A stretch of DNA of 64,000 bases from Spirodela intermedia. Its lineage: Eukaryota > Streptophyta > Magnoliopsida > Alismatales > Araceae. The notes beneath the pieces were generated by a model. That model saw only the letters and a program-made list of their open reading frames with translations. It made no database searches and was not told where the DNA came from. Within the stretch, counting starts at the first letter, position 1; the number at the start of each line of letters is the position of its first letter. The stretch is from assembly GCA_902729315.2 (NCBI GenBank), contig LR746279.1, forward strand, positions 2,446,501 through 2,510,500, in the 5' to 3' direction. Both the position numbers and the translations under genes were made by a program. This document shows, in pieces, positions 13,101 through 24,179 of the stretch.

Positions 13101-15851
13101 TCATTTACATTCAGATGATGGGAATATGAATTCGGATTATAGAAAGCATCTGCAAAACATGGAGGGCAATCAGAGTTGGGGTGACCTTTCAGATGAATTA
13201 TACTGTGAGAGGACAGAAGTGACTTCCCATGATAACGTCAAGGTTCCTTTGACCATTTTGTATTCTAACAAAGCTTGGCGTTCTGAGAAATCTCCTGGCC
13301 TTCTATATGGATATGGATCTTATGGGGAAACATTGGATAAAAGCTGGTGTGCAAATCGCATAAGCTTACTTAACCGGGGATGGGTTTTAGCATTTGCAGA
13401 TGTCAGGTAAATTTAACATCTATTCAGCTTTCTCCCTCTCTCTCACTCGCTCGTTCGTGTTTTATTGCAGATCTTCCTGATAGCAAGATTCTGTTCTCAA
13501 ACTCCCTTGCATATGCAAGCATAACCAGTACTTGATTGTTCATATATTAATCAAGAGTATATGAATGCTCGGTTTCAGAAATAGAAATATAAGAAAAAGT
13601 AGAAATGTTTTTTGGCTGAAGAAAGATGGGGCAAATGGGAGAATGGCATAAAGAGTTCCTTTCTTATAAAGAATAGAAAATAAAAACGATCCACATGATA
13701 TAGGTGGAGTGCGTGTATGATGGAGTTGTGCAGTGGACGGTGTAATCATGATTTTGCGGGATAAAAACCTCGACTGCAGATGGATTTTGGTAACAAGTGA
13801 CTGCACTGCTTGAAGCCATCAGATGTGATTGTCAAGCCCTTACAAATTCCGCTGAGCATCCGAGTTAAAAGCAAAACCATACGATCATAAGAGGCGGAAA
13901 TTCCTCTGCCCATTCATCTTCTTCCAACCTTATTCAGATCCATTCAGATTGCTTTTCCTCCCCTTCAATATTCCTCGTACATAATCCCTACATTATTTTG
14001 CTCCTAGCTTTTTGTTTCCTTCTAGGTAAGCACTCTGGTGGGCTCTGCTGGGTTGTATCCTGTAATCACAACCAGCTCCGTCCATGGTGCAGTGACAACC
14101 CCAACCCCATCATTCTCATTAAGACAGATTGCATTAAGACACAAATCATACACATCCTTTTACCTCAATGATTTTGCATAAACTTATCTTTCATGGTATT
14201 TTAAATTGATCTCTGTTAAAAAGTATCTTCTGATTCCCCTGACAGAGGTGGAGGAGGAGTTGATCCTTCATGGCATGAGGCTGGCAGTGGACCTTACAAG
14301 CTAAACTCAATACTTGATTTTGCTGCATGTGGCATGTACCTTGTCAAGGAGGGTTATGTCAATGAAGATCAACTTTGTGCAATTGGCCATAGTGCAGGTG
14401 GTCTCCTCGTTGCAGCTACAATCAATATGTATTCTGATCTATTTTGCGCTGCTATCTTGAAGGTAGGAAAACCCTTGATCCTTTCCCAGTGTGCTTTCTT
14501 GTCCTCCTTTAGAATCGTGTGTGCTTCTGCATTCTACTATTTCCAAATGAAGATTACTACATCTAGATTCGTGGTCATTTATTTTTCCCTTAGTCACTTC
14601 CTTTTTTAACCTTTTTATGCATGAAGCGCGAAACAAATTGAAAAGAAATGTAGCTGGTTCAAATATTTAATCATAGGATTCTCGTAGGCTGTGCCATGTG
14701 GATAATGGAACAGGTAATGAAACCTGTTGGAAATAAGATGGAGCAGGCCCATATATTTTAAGCACGGTTCATTTCGCCCTTTCTAATATGACACTGTTCT
14801 AGCCTAGTGTAACCCAAGTGTGCCTTGCATGTGATCATCTGATTGTTTGCTTCCATGGTTGTTTGATTAATCATATGCAAAAATCAACAGAGAAATCACG
14901 GCGACCCATGATATCTGTTGATTTGTGGAGCAGTTAGTTGTGCATGGCACTGGACTCTTCAATATACATCACATTGACGGTGGAAATGTATAGTGTTTTA
15001 TTCAGTTCTGTATGTCTAACATAAAGCAGGTTCCTTTTCTCGATGTCTGCAACACAATGCTAAATCCTAGCTTGCCCCTTACAAGCTTGGATTATGAGGA
15101 ATTTGGGGACCCTAGGATTGAGGCTGAATTTGAGCTCATCCACAGCTATTCTCCCTACGATAATATCCCCTTGGGGGTGTGTCATCCTCCCGTACTGGTT
15201 ACAGCCTCATTTCACGATTCAAGGTAAGTATTTTCTCCTTCTGCTGGTACAATATTCACATGCTTTTCTATGTCAAGAGAGATTATTTGGAATGCGCCAT
15301 CCAGTGTGGTGAATCAGAAAGCTAATGGGCAAATCATCCACATAGTCCTGTCATGTTTTCCATATAATATATTTTTCCCCTAGAAATGAACATGGTGCCC
15401 TCATCCTTATTCTCCGCATCTCTATTCATCAGATTGAAATTCGTGCTCACTATGCCTTTATATCTCATTTATATGGGTCCTTTATGTCGCAATGCCATAA
15501 TGAATATTTCTTTTAGTTAATTATGAGAAAAATCTCAGAGAAAATCCACATTTTGGTATCCCGGCATGCTCTCTCTTCTTATCTGATTTATTGCTTTCCA
15601 TATTCAGGGTGGGAGTCTGGGAAGCTGCCAAGTGGGTGGCAAGAGCAAGGGACAGTTCATGCTCAGCCTGCTCTCGGAGCATCATCCTGAGAACAAATAT
15701 GAATGGCGGGCATTTTGGAGAGGGTGGCCGCTTTGCAGAGTGCGAGGACATCGCTCTTGAATATGCATTTCTAATCAAGGTGATTGGAGAGCTCGGTGAT
15801 GAGGACCCTGCTCAGAAGTTGGGTAAAAGAACTCAAAGCCAAGAGCGATAA
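4175..15851 (+). CDS. Prolyl oligopeptidase family (S9A) serine peptidase
   Basis: Eleven exons: 4175-4545, 6537-6694, 7255-7477, 7560-7701, 7807-8010, 9196-9330, 9733-9861, 13000-13406, 14246-14462, 15030-15223 and 15608-15851. Together they give 807 aa. The N terminus is Arg- and Ser-rich (MLRRFF..., then a Ser run), as in organelle-targeting peptides. The DPYHWM segment and a beta-propeller region follow, then the alpha/beta-hydrolase domain. The whole triad is present: nucleophile in GHSAGG (Ser639), Asp725 in HDSRV and His762 in GGHFGEGG. Plant relatives are oligopeptidase B-like enzymes that cleave short peptides after basic or prolyl residues; substrate is not predictable here. Nine introns have GT donors. 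The introns after exons 3 and 4 have GA at the donor position (7478-7479 and 7702-7703), although phase and protein conservation fix both junctions. The gene may be intact with rare splice sites, may carry sequence errors, or may be a young pseudogene. Confidence 0.85.
4546..6536 (+). other. Intron 1 of the S9A peptidase gene
   Basis: Two kilobases of AT-leaning intron with donor gtcagt and acceptor acag. The stretch 5150-5400 contains several phrases like atcattggacacgaggtctg that resemble sequence at 10.9-11.1 kb in intron 7, perhaps remnants of one dispersed repeat. No gene seen. Confidence 0.6.
9862..12999 (+). other. Intron 7 of the S9A peptidase gene
   Basis: Largest intron of the gene (3.1 kb), donor gtacag and acceptor ttag. 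It holds a possible repeat remnant at 10.9-11.2 kb and a local tandem duplication at 12.61-12.94 kb. Short ORFs here have no recognisable product. Confidence 0.6.
12611..12935. repeat. Two tandem copies of about 165 bp inside intron 7
   Basis: The segment beginning near 12611 (tgtcagagctcgaggatg...) is repeated from about 12776 (cgtcagagctcagggagg...). Shared blocks include accacatgtcattgctgcct, gctatagcgttgtccatatc and ccttaactcgattcat. Confidence 0.85.
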
Positions 15852-15950
15852 TTGGAAATGTAGGGTAACATCATTGGAGAAGCAATTGATGACTGATCAT
15901 CAAGGGTTATGAATGGTCTTTTAGCTAAATAAAAATGAGTGTTAGGGATC

Positions 15951-16303
15951 TGTTAGGGCCCTCAATCTCCAATGGTCAATAACCACAATACTCAGAATGG
16001 AAAGGGAGGAAATGATCTGGCAGCCAAGGAAACTAAGCAAATGGGCTTCAAAGAATCCTAACAGTTAACAGGGACATTTGAGAGCCCACCCACTCTTCTA
16101 GCTACACCCTTAAGATGTTTCTTGATTCCCCCCAGTCGTATACCTAACTCATGTAGAAAAGGAAATGATTCTTTCTTGCTTCATGGGGCTCTAGTCTAGC
16201 CCTCTTGCATAGGGGAAGAATGGGCCACGTTGGGCAGCTTATTGGACTTCTTAGAACTTTCCTGACTCTTGAGGATGCTAAGCTCACTAGGGGCCCAATA
16301 TCA
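15951..16303 (-). repeat. 3' LTR of the gypsy element (left copy)
   Basis: On the plus strand it begins TGTTAGGGCCC and ends CCCAATATCA, so it has the TG...CA ends of LTRs. It aligns with 20481-20851 across its length, with shared blocks such as ttcatggggct, tttcttgat and cactaggggccca. Confidence 0.85.
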
Positions 16304-19300
16304 TTTCTTGCCATTTTAGACACCTTGTCCTCAAGGTGAAATGCAGGAAATTGATGTCGTCGTGCGATTGTCAGCTCTCAAGTGATGTTCTCTTTGAAAA
16401 TTTGATGCCACTTGACCAAAACTTTTGTTCCTTGGGTGGAGGGATGAATGATGAGAATGTTTTGTTCACAGTCTAATTAAGATTGGCATCTGGTAGTGGA
16501 AGAAGTGGTAGTCATCTCCTTGTGCTCCAATTGCACTATTAGACTGAAAGATGAAAGGTTAAGTGAATGTAGGCTGAGAGTGTTAGATGTAACTTTTAGG
16601 TAACTGGTTTAATTTGCTTTACAATCTCAAAGAGTTTGAAGTAGCACAAAGAGTTTCTTATCAGGTTGACGAGCAGGAGAGTTGAGGTGATAAGGATAGA
16701 GCTTGAGGTAGAAAGTCCCCCAAAGCATGTTTCATGCTCTGATGTTTTCCATCTACCTTGACCTTTATGTGAGATTGGGCTTGAAGATATAACTTGAGAT
16801 ATGTCAAAATTACACATGCTCTTGGAGTTGTCTGATGTCTGTGGTTGTCTCCCCTTATGTGTCAAAATAGATCAACATGGGCAGGTCTCTGCTTTATAGA
16901 ATCTTGAAGGGAGTGAAACCAATAGAAGCAGAAAAGGACGTGTAATATTTGGCTCATGGAAGTCATTTGCTTTATTGGCATGACCAACCATTTGAGAGAC
17001 AAAGGAGCTATGATTTAAGACATCGATTGGCCACATCTATGTGGTCATCATATTGGGGATGATAGGTTATGCTGCAATACAGTTTTGTGGCTGCAATTTA
17101 GAAATTTCAGACTAGAATTGACTTGTAAAAATCTAGTCTATGTTAGAGATGATGGTAAAGGGTAACTTATGCAGCCATATAATATCTAGAAGGAAAAGCT
17201 ATGTCACCTCCTAAGTAGACGAAGGTGTTTGAGCTGGGAGAAGTGGGTGTACTCAATAAAGTAATCAACCACTATTATAATATAATTTCAGGATGTTGAC
17301 CTTAGCAGTCCTTCAATGAAATTCATTGACATTTCTTCCCATACCTTATATGGAATTGGCAATGACCAGAGTAGACCTACAAGAGAATTGCCCATATATT
17401 ATCAAATAATTTACTTGATCCCACTCCATAACACATCTTATGTGAGGCATTTACATGTTCAAAGAAAGTTTAAATGTTCACCAGGGGCAAATGTGAGAGA
17501 GTTGATTATCTTCCTGGACCTCTTTTAAAATAGCTTACACATCTAAAGACTAATGTCACTCTTTAGAGTGCTACTTGTGCAAGCCAGTAAGAAAGAGCAT
17601 CACCACCCTATTGCTAGTCTTAGATTCATACTTTGTCTTGAAATCATAACCCATGATTTTGCCTAAAACAATTCTGAAACTCTAGATGAATTTTGTTGTT
17701 ATTCGAATAGAAATTTCATGTTATGTTGATCTGTGTAAATAATAAAACATGGACCTAATAATTAGTATGATCACAATTAATTGACATTCATAAATGGGTT
17801 TGAGTTAGTTCTTGATCAATATCACTTGGCTGAAAAAGCCACTTGCCTTGATGTTGAAGACCTACAAGAAATTAGATAAGGTCAAAATAGGGATTGAGGT
17901 TAGGGTTACCTTGAGTTGGTCAAATGTTGCTGCCTCCCCTCATTTGGATGAACACTTTTTTAGCTTCTACATTAAGGCCCAAGTCATTGCTTTATAATTG
18001 ACTATGAATCTTTTATAACAGCCAATGAGCCCAAAGAACCTTCACAACTCCTTGAGGGTGGAGGATGTTGGCCATGTAATGATGGCTATGATTTTATCTT
18101 GGTCTACCTCTACCCCTTTTGTTGACTCCAATGACCTAAGTACTTGATACACTCCTAGCCAAATAAGTATTTTTTGTATTTAGGTAGAACTAGTGGTACC
18201 CAAGTGTTGTTAGAACCTATTTCAAATGTGCCTCATGTGTCACGATGTCCTTCTAAACTAATATGTCACTAAAAAATATAAATATAAATTTGTGGATGGT
18301 TCTCATATGACAAAATTCATTTGAAAGACTGAAATGTAGTTGATGCATTTGAAAGATTGAAGAACATAACCTATAAATTGTGCATCATTCATGCTTTATG
18401 AAGGTTGCTTTCAAAATATATGACTCCCTTTTTTTGATTTAAAGGTAGCTAGATTTCAAATCAAGTTTTGAGAAGATTGATGATCCATAAAGCTCATCTA
18501 ATAACTTAGATATGAGTAAAATTGATAACTTACTAGGGATGGTAACCTAGTCTATGAAGAATTATCAACTCTTGTCCCTTTTTTACTAGTAAAATTGGGC
18601 TTGAGGAAGGGTTATTAGAGGTTGGACGATCCCTACTGCCTGCACCTCTTTAATTAATTTCTCAATTCCACACTCCTAAAAATGGGGATAACCATTGGGC
18701 CTGACATTGGCTAGTGTGGCACCTAGTTGTAACATAAGGGTTGATGTATCTTGTTAGTGGGAGTGTCAAGATGGTGATGACGACAGTCTTCACGAGTTTG
18801 TTTAAAGTTGTTTTATTAGATTTGAGGAATTATGAGCCAATGCGGGAATAGAATGATTTGATGTAACATGGTCCATTGAAAAAGGTTGACACAATTTCAC
18901 TAGACATATGTCCCCCCTACTCGACCTCTTTGGCTAAGAATTTTATAGAAATAATCAACGACAACAAACTTGTTGAAGTGTATGGTGAGGTTACTCCAAT
19001 AGACTTCCATGGTGCTAAGTAATTTGAGCCACTGCATTCTTAGAATCAAGTTGATGTTACCTATGTTTAAGGGAAGTAAATTCTCTTATATTATTAAACT
19101 AGACACTTCCAGCAAATCATATTTCTAGATGTCCTTGCTCTTCATTGTGACATGTGCCCATAATTACTTCATAATTTGTTGTCAAAGTCACTAATAATAT
19201 TAAATTTTCCTTAGTTTAATGAAAATAAAATTATGGCTAGCTTTGCAATCCTTTGGAATTGTTACCTCTTATCGCCTACCTTCTTTCAGAATTTCATGTC

Positions 19301-20480
19301 CTAGGGTATATCAATCCCAATGCCAAATTGAGCGATAACTCTATATTCTATATTAGCTATAGTTTTATCTTGTTATCTATCTCCTCACTATCTTTGATGT
19401 CCACACTTTTTGTTGGTATCTCCTACTCGTAATCTTTCTCATGAACTATGTGGATTTAAAGATCCAACCTGCACACATAACTAGAAGTAAACTTTGCATC
19501 ATAAGGAAAACTAACGCCTTTTGAGTCATTGGACATATAGATCAATTTTTATGAGGTTGGGACTCCTTGTCGATAAAGGAGGGTCCCTACCCCCAAAAAT
19601 GGATCATGTGATCCTCCATTATTGGATCTGCCCATATATGCTTCTTGTGGTCACCCTCTAGTTAATTTGGTTGTGGTGTAGTCTCCATTTCATGTGAAAA
19701 TCTTATGCATACAATGAATTTGTTTTGTTGTAGAGGTTTGGCTTTGCGATCTTCGACCCTATGATCTCCTTCATTTAGTTAGCCCTTCCATTTATGATGA
19801 CATTAGTTCAAAATCCCTCATGCATTCTACTACTAATCTAAACTGCGTAATGACTAAAAAATACTTGCAAAGAGTGTCTACTTGAGTGGACCCAAAATGT
19901 TTTATTAGTTTCTATTTAAGATCTCATTAGTTCATGAATGGGCTTCTAACATTGATCTAATAATATCATATTGGAGCCTCCTCAAAGTTCAATCATATTG
20001 TCATCATCTTCTCAACCTCTATCATTGGGTGTACTATAAAAAATAGCTCTACTTGGCATATTCAACCTTATGGGTTGTTAACATCGAATATCTGAAGCTC
20101 AAAGTGTTGCCCACTGCTCCAAGAGTCTACAGTATTTTTGGGTGTGTTGTGTTTGGCATAATCCATCATCAACCTATTACAAGGTCTAATAGCCTTCCTC
20201 CCTCCTTGAGTCTCGTACCATCTATCTAGACTCTCCCTCTTTGTGATAGTTTCCCTCTCAGCTCATTGTCCTCCTACATTTGATGTGAAATTGTAATAGT
20301 TCATAAATGATCTCATTAGATGCACCATATTGTTGTAATTTCTCAATATTTTACCTCTATTGCTATTTACCATTATAAAGTATTATCCATCTTTCTAACA
20401 TGTTCGTCTTTCATCTCTTCTAGTTTCTAGCTACTTTGAATGTCATCACACCCTTTTTTATTATTTCTATGATATCAAAA

Positions 20481-20851
20481 TGATAAGGTCATTGATCTGC
20501 AATGTTTAATAACAATAGTACTTGGAATGAAAGGGTGAAAATGCTCTCATAATCAAGAAAAATAAGGAAACAAGCTCCAAAGGACCGAAAGAGTTCAGTG
20601 GGGATGTTTGAGAGCCCCCCCCCCTCTCATCTACAGCCTTTTGAGGTTTCTTGATACCTCTCACCCCCTCTTCAATGAAACCTTGATACTCAGACACCCA
20701 TATTAAAGAAAATGACCACCTTCACCCTTCATGGGGCTTTGGTCTAAATCTCCCCACAGGGGTAGAATGGGTCTTCTAGTGTATGTCACTAGCCTTCTTA
20801 GATGCTTTTGCATCTCAAGTATGTTAGGCCAGGCCCACTAGGGGCCCATCA
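20481..20851 (-). repeat. 5' LTR of the gypsy element (right copy)
   Basis: On the plus strand it begins TGATAAGGTC and ends GGGGCCCATCA. It is visibly diverged from the left LTR by many substitutions and small indels, which implies an old insertion. Confidence 0.85.
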
Positions 20852-20856
20852 GGATG

Positions 20857-21825
20857 ACAATGTTTCTTTGACATTTAATTCAGGTCAACCAATGAGGCTC
20901 CATGTGTTCAATCACTTTTGAATGCACATCAATTGGGGTTAAGTAATTTATGGCTCACTAGCTATACAGGATCATGTTTTATGGACAGTTCATGGAGAGG
21001 CTGCTTATTGTTAGAAGGTTATGAAGGTTTTGATGTGTTTCCCTCTTCTCCTATTTTTTTTTTAAATGATAGATTTATTGTGAAAGCATGTTCATTATTA
21101 ATCAAATGATAATACAACATGTTACATGATTTTATGAGAAGAACAGATGAAGGAGAAATAGTTGACCATCATTTGAAGGTTCTTCAACGAACAAAACCAG
21201 AGAAAACTCATTTTATTTTATTTTTGTGAATTTTAAATTCAAATTAGATAGCTGATGATGCACTTAATAGTGATGATGCATTGGAGTTATTTTTTTGTGA
21301 TTCATTCGGTAATATAGTTTTTTATGAAATTTAAGAAAATTCTATTTTGGTTAACATTATTTTTATCAAAATATTTTATCATGGATGTTCAACAACCATG
21401 GGAAATTTCAATTTACTAAGTGATAGATACATTATTTTATTTTAATATGATTAAATCTATTATATGATCTTTCTAATATACCTCAATTTGTGCATAAAAT
21501 ATTTTAAATATTCTTTATTGAACTGGCCAATAAAAATCATTGAAAAATATTTTTATTGAAAACTATATAATTTTAATACTTGACTAGAAATAAAACTTAT
21601 CTCAATGGTAACCTTCCAGACATATAATTCTACTGTGCAAAAATAATCATTCAAAAAATGGAAGCAGGGTATTACCTAATGAAAATAAACCATAGATTTC
21701 AAAACTATATCCACCAATTGTCCCATTTTAGTAAATAAATTGAGGGTTGGTCCTCGTGGAAGACATTTGGGCTCAATCTAACCGCTGATGGGCCCAGCCC
21801 ATTAACACTCCCCTCCCTCCTAATC
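20857..21825. other. AT-rich intergenic DNA
   Basis: About 1 kb of AT-rich sequence between the retrotransposon and the CT-rich region. Short ORFs only; nothing recognisable. Confidence 0.6.
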
Positions 21826-22129
21826 TATGTTATAAATTCCAAAGTACTGAAATAAATAAAAGATATAGACCTGGTTAGAAGTAATAAATAAACCTTAAGA
21901 AAAGTACTATCCCACATCAGGTAGTAAAGGTGGGAGTGTGAAAAAGGGGAGAGAGAAAGAGAGAGAGAGAAGACAGCAGGCGAGTTATGGAAACTATAAT
22001 CCATGTGGACGACCATATGGATTGGGCCCATCTTGAGGACCCGACGCCTTTTGGGCTTTTATGTTGGACCAAATCGTCCAAGTTTCAGGCCCAGTTCCTT
22101 TTTCCTGGTCTAATTCTTACACATCTGAG

Positions 22130-22550
22130 CCCACCATTCTTCTCTCTCACCCATCTAGCACCGTCTCTTTCTCTTCTTCTCTCTCCTATCCATCTAGCAC
22201 ATCACCTCTCTCTCTCTCCATCTCTCTCACCCATCTAGTGCCTCTCTCTCTCTCTATTTCTCTCACCCATCTAGTAACCTCTCTCTCTCTCTCCCTCTAT
22301 CTATCTCACCCATCCAGCACCCTCTCTTTCTTTTCTTCTCTCTCTTACCCATCTAGGACCCCACCTCTCTCTCTCTCCATCTCTCACCCATCTAGTGCCC
22401 TCTCTCTCTCTTACCCATCTAGTACCCTCTCTCTCTCTCTTACCCATCAAACCCCCCCCCCCTCTCTCTCTCTCTTCATCTCTCTCACCCATCTAGTACC
22501 CTCTCTCTCTCTTTATTACCGATCTAGCAGCCCCCCCTCTCTCTTTCTCT
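22130..22550. repeat. CT-rich minisatellite, about 11 units
   Basis: The motif acccatctagtaccctctct recurs about eleven times, at 22150, 22188, 22229, 22266, 22309, 22348, 22386, 22412, 22441, 22489 and 22517. Units are spaced 26-48 bp apart with variable (CT)n between them. The long ORFs on both strands here come from the repeat. Confidence 0.9.
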
Positions 22551-22639
22551 CTCTATTATTTACTATCTGCCTCTTTCTTTGGGCTTCTGAGTTGACCCAA
22601 TGGTCACGATATGAGCCTAATTTTCCATTTCTGCTGTAA

Positions 22640-24179
22640 TTATTACACGTGAGCAGGCTTACCGGTTCCATGGGCCCCACCCAAATGGGACACCATAATT
22701 TCAAGACATGTGTTGAAAAACCGTCGTCAGCCAGTCAGATCCGCTCACTTTTTAACTGTTTTGACACGTGTACTTGCACGTGCGATCGTCCTATTTGATT
22801 GCGTTCAGCCCATTAATGGGCTTCCCACGTTGGGCGGTTCAGATGCGGCGGTTGGTGGCGCATCCTTGTTCAATGGAGGAGCGAGCGCCACGCGGACTAC
22901 GTGGAAGACCTCTTTCTGACGTAGCTGACGCCGTCACTTAACGGCGCGCACCGACAGCAGCAATTGGACGGCTCCATCTGGGCCCCACCCCAACAAAGCA
23001 AAATGCCCCACTTGCACAAATCGCCTCCTCAAATATTTATAAAATATATACATTATAATATATTGTAAATGGGCTTTTCTTGGGCCGTTTCTCTTAAAAA
23101 AGAGAAAATATATTAATATAATATATCGTATTTATTTCATTAAAAAATATTATCAGGAAATGTTGTTCAGACATAAGAATCATAGCGGAATATTTTTATT
23201 CAAATAATAAATGGGTTTTATTTTATAAAAGAAACCGTGGACCTCGGTTGAAAGCGGACCATGACTTTCCAGAGAAGACGAGACAACGGCCGGGGACCGT
23301 CGTCGTTCCCTAACATCCCCATCGTATTTTTATACTTGGCATCATGTCCTAACCTTTTCCTATTTGTGAAATAGCCCATCTCATTTAAAATTTTGACCCC
23401 TATTCAAAATTAAACACTTAAATTAACAAGAATAATCATAAAGCACATTTTTTAAAAAAATACTTTTTATTTCTGAAATACTTCCTTTAGGGCTACATAT
23501 GTTATTAATCATAATGCATGGGTACATCAGATGTTAAGGACAGAAGAGTGAGGGTCACTTATAATTTTGAGGGTAGGAGGGTAGAGGTATACGAACGTGT
23601 GATGACGTCATCCTTACTAAAATACGCCTCTTCATGGCGGTGCAGTTTAAATGGCAGCCTCTGCCCACCTGCGGAAGGTGACAGGAGGGTTGGGGAGCCG
23701 AGCCCCCCGATCGATCGATCGTCGGTGGGTCGCCCGCCGGAGATTCATCGGAGTTGGTGCAGTTCTTGCCGGTGGAGGAGAAGCGCCGCCAGATTTGAGG
23801 GATCGTCACCGGAGTTCCGTGCCAATGGGACGGTGGAGGAAGTTGTAAATTGGTTTGTCGCGACCTGTCTGGATCGAAGAACGGATTGAGGAGAGAACTG
23901 GTTCAATGTGGATGTAGGAGGAGGTCGTTTTGAGGCATTCATTGCTGTTGGAGGGAGTTTGGGCGTAGATTCTTTGGATTTTTCGCACGGCATTTGTTGC
24001 TGTTGCTGGGAGTGTTTTCCGCCATCTTTACAGCGGCGCAGATCGGGATCGAATTTCGCTAGGTTTTCCTAAATCTCTTGTTTTACGCGTGGCCATTCTT
24101 TCCGTGACGCTGGGGACGAATTTGGAGGAAGATAGAGTTGATTGATGCATGGAGGAGAGTTGTCCCTCTGAGGGCAGCC
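22640..24179 (+). promoter_or_regulatory. Upstream region and 5' UTR of the O-fucosyltransferase gene
   Basis: ACGT-core motifs cluster at 22647 (acacgtgagc), 22760-22780 (acacgtgtacttgcacgtgc), 22826 (cccacgttggg) and 22899 (ctacgtgg). The part from about 23.5 kb to the ATG at 24180 is GC-richer and probably includes the 5' UTR. ACGT cores are known bZIP/bHLH targets; the regulatory claim is inference. No other gene seen. Confidence 0.45.

Larger units (their letters stand above)
15951..20851 (-). mobile_element. Decayed Ty3/gypsy LTR retrotransposon
   Basis: Two diverged direct repeats of about 353 and 371 bp bound the element. They are flanked by GGATC (15946-15950) and GGATG (20852-20856), a 5-bp target duplication with one mismatch. 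The internal part reads as degenerate pol on the minus strand. The C-terminal phrase FPAFHLEDKV lies at about 16318-16350, next to the 3' LTR. An integrase-like WEEMSMNFIEGL lies at about 17303-17345. The reverse-transcriptase thumb phrase WPTSSTLKEL(stop)RFFGLIG lies at about 18021-18065. A tRNA-Met-like primer-binding site, 9 of 12 bases, sits beside the 5' LTR near 20469-20480. Frames are broken by stops throughout, so the copy is dead. The order integrase downstream of RT and the FHLEDKV ending fit gypsy rather than copia. The internal part is only about 4.2 kb, so some of it, probably gag, is lost. Confidence 0.85.

Noticed and set aside
22061-22639. 192-codon plus-strand ORF rich in Ser, Leu, Pro
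   Set aside because: It is the CT minisatellite translated; no codon constraint or homologous domain, and frames on both strands are equally open.
24138-24179. Upstream extension of the O-fucosyltransferase protein
   Set aside because: The codon at 24138 is TTG; the first in-frame ATG is at 24180 and begins a typical N terminus.
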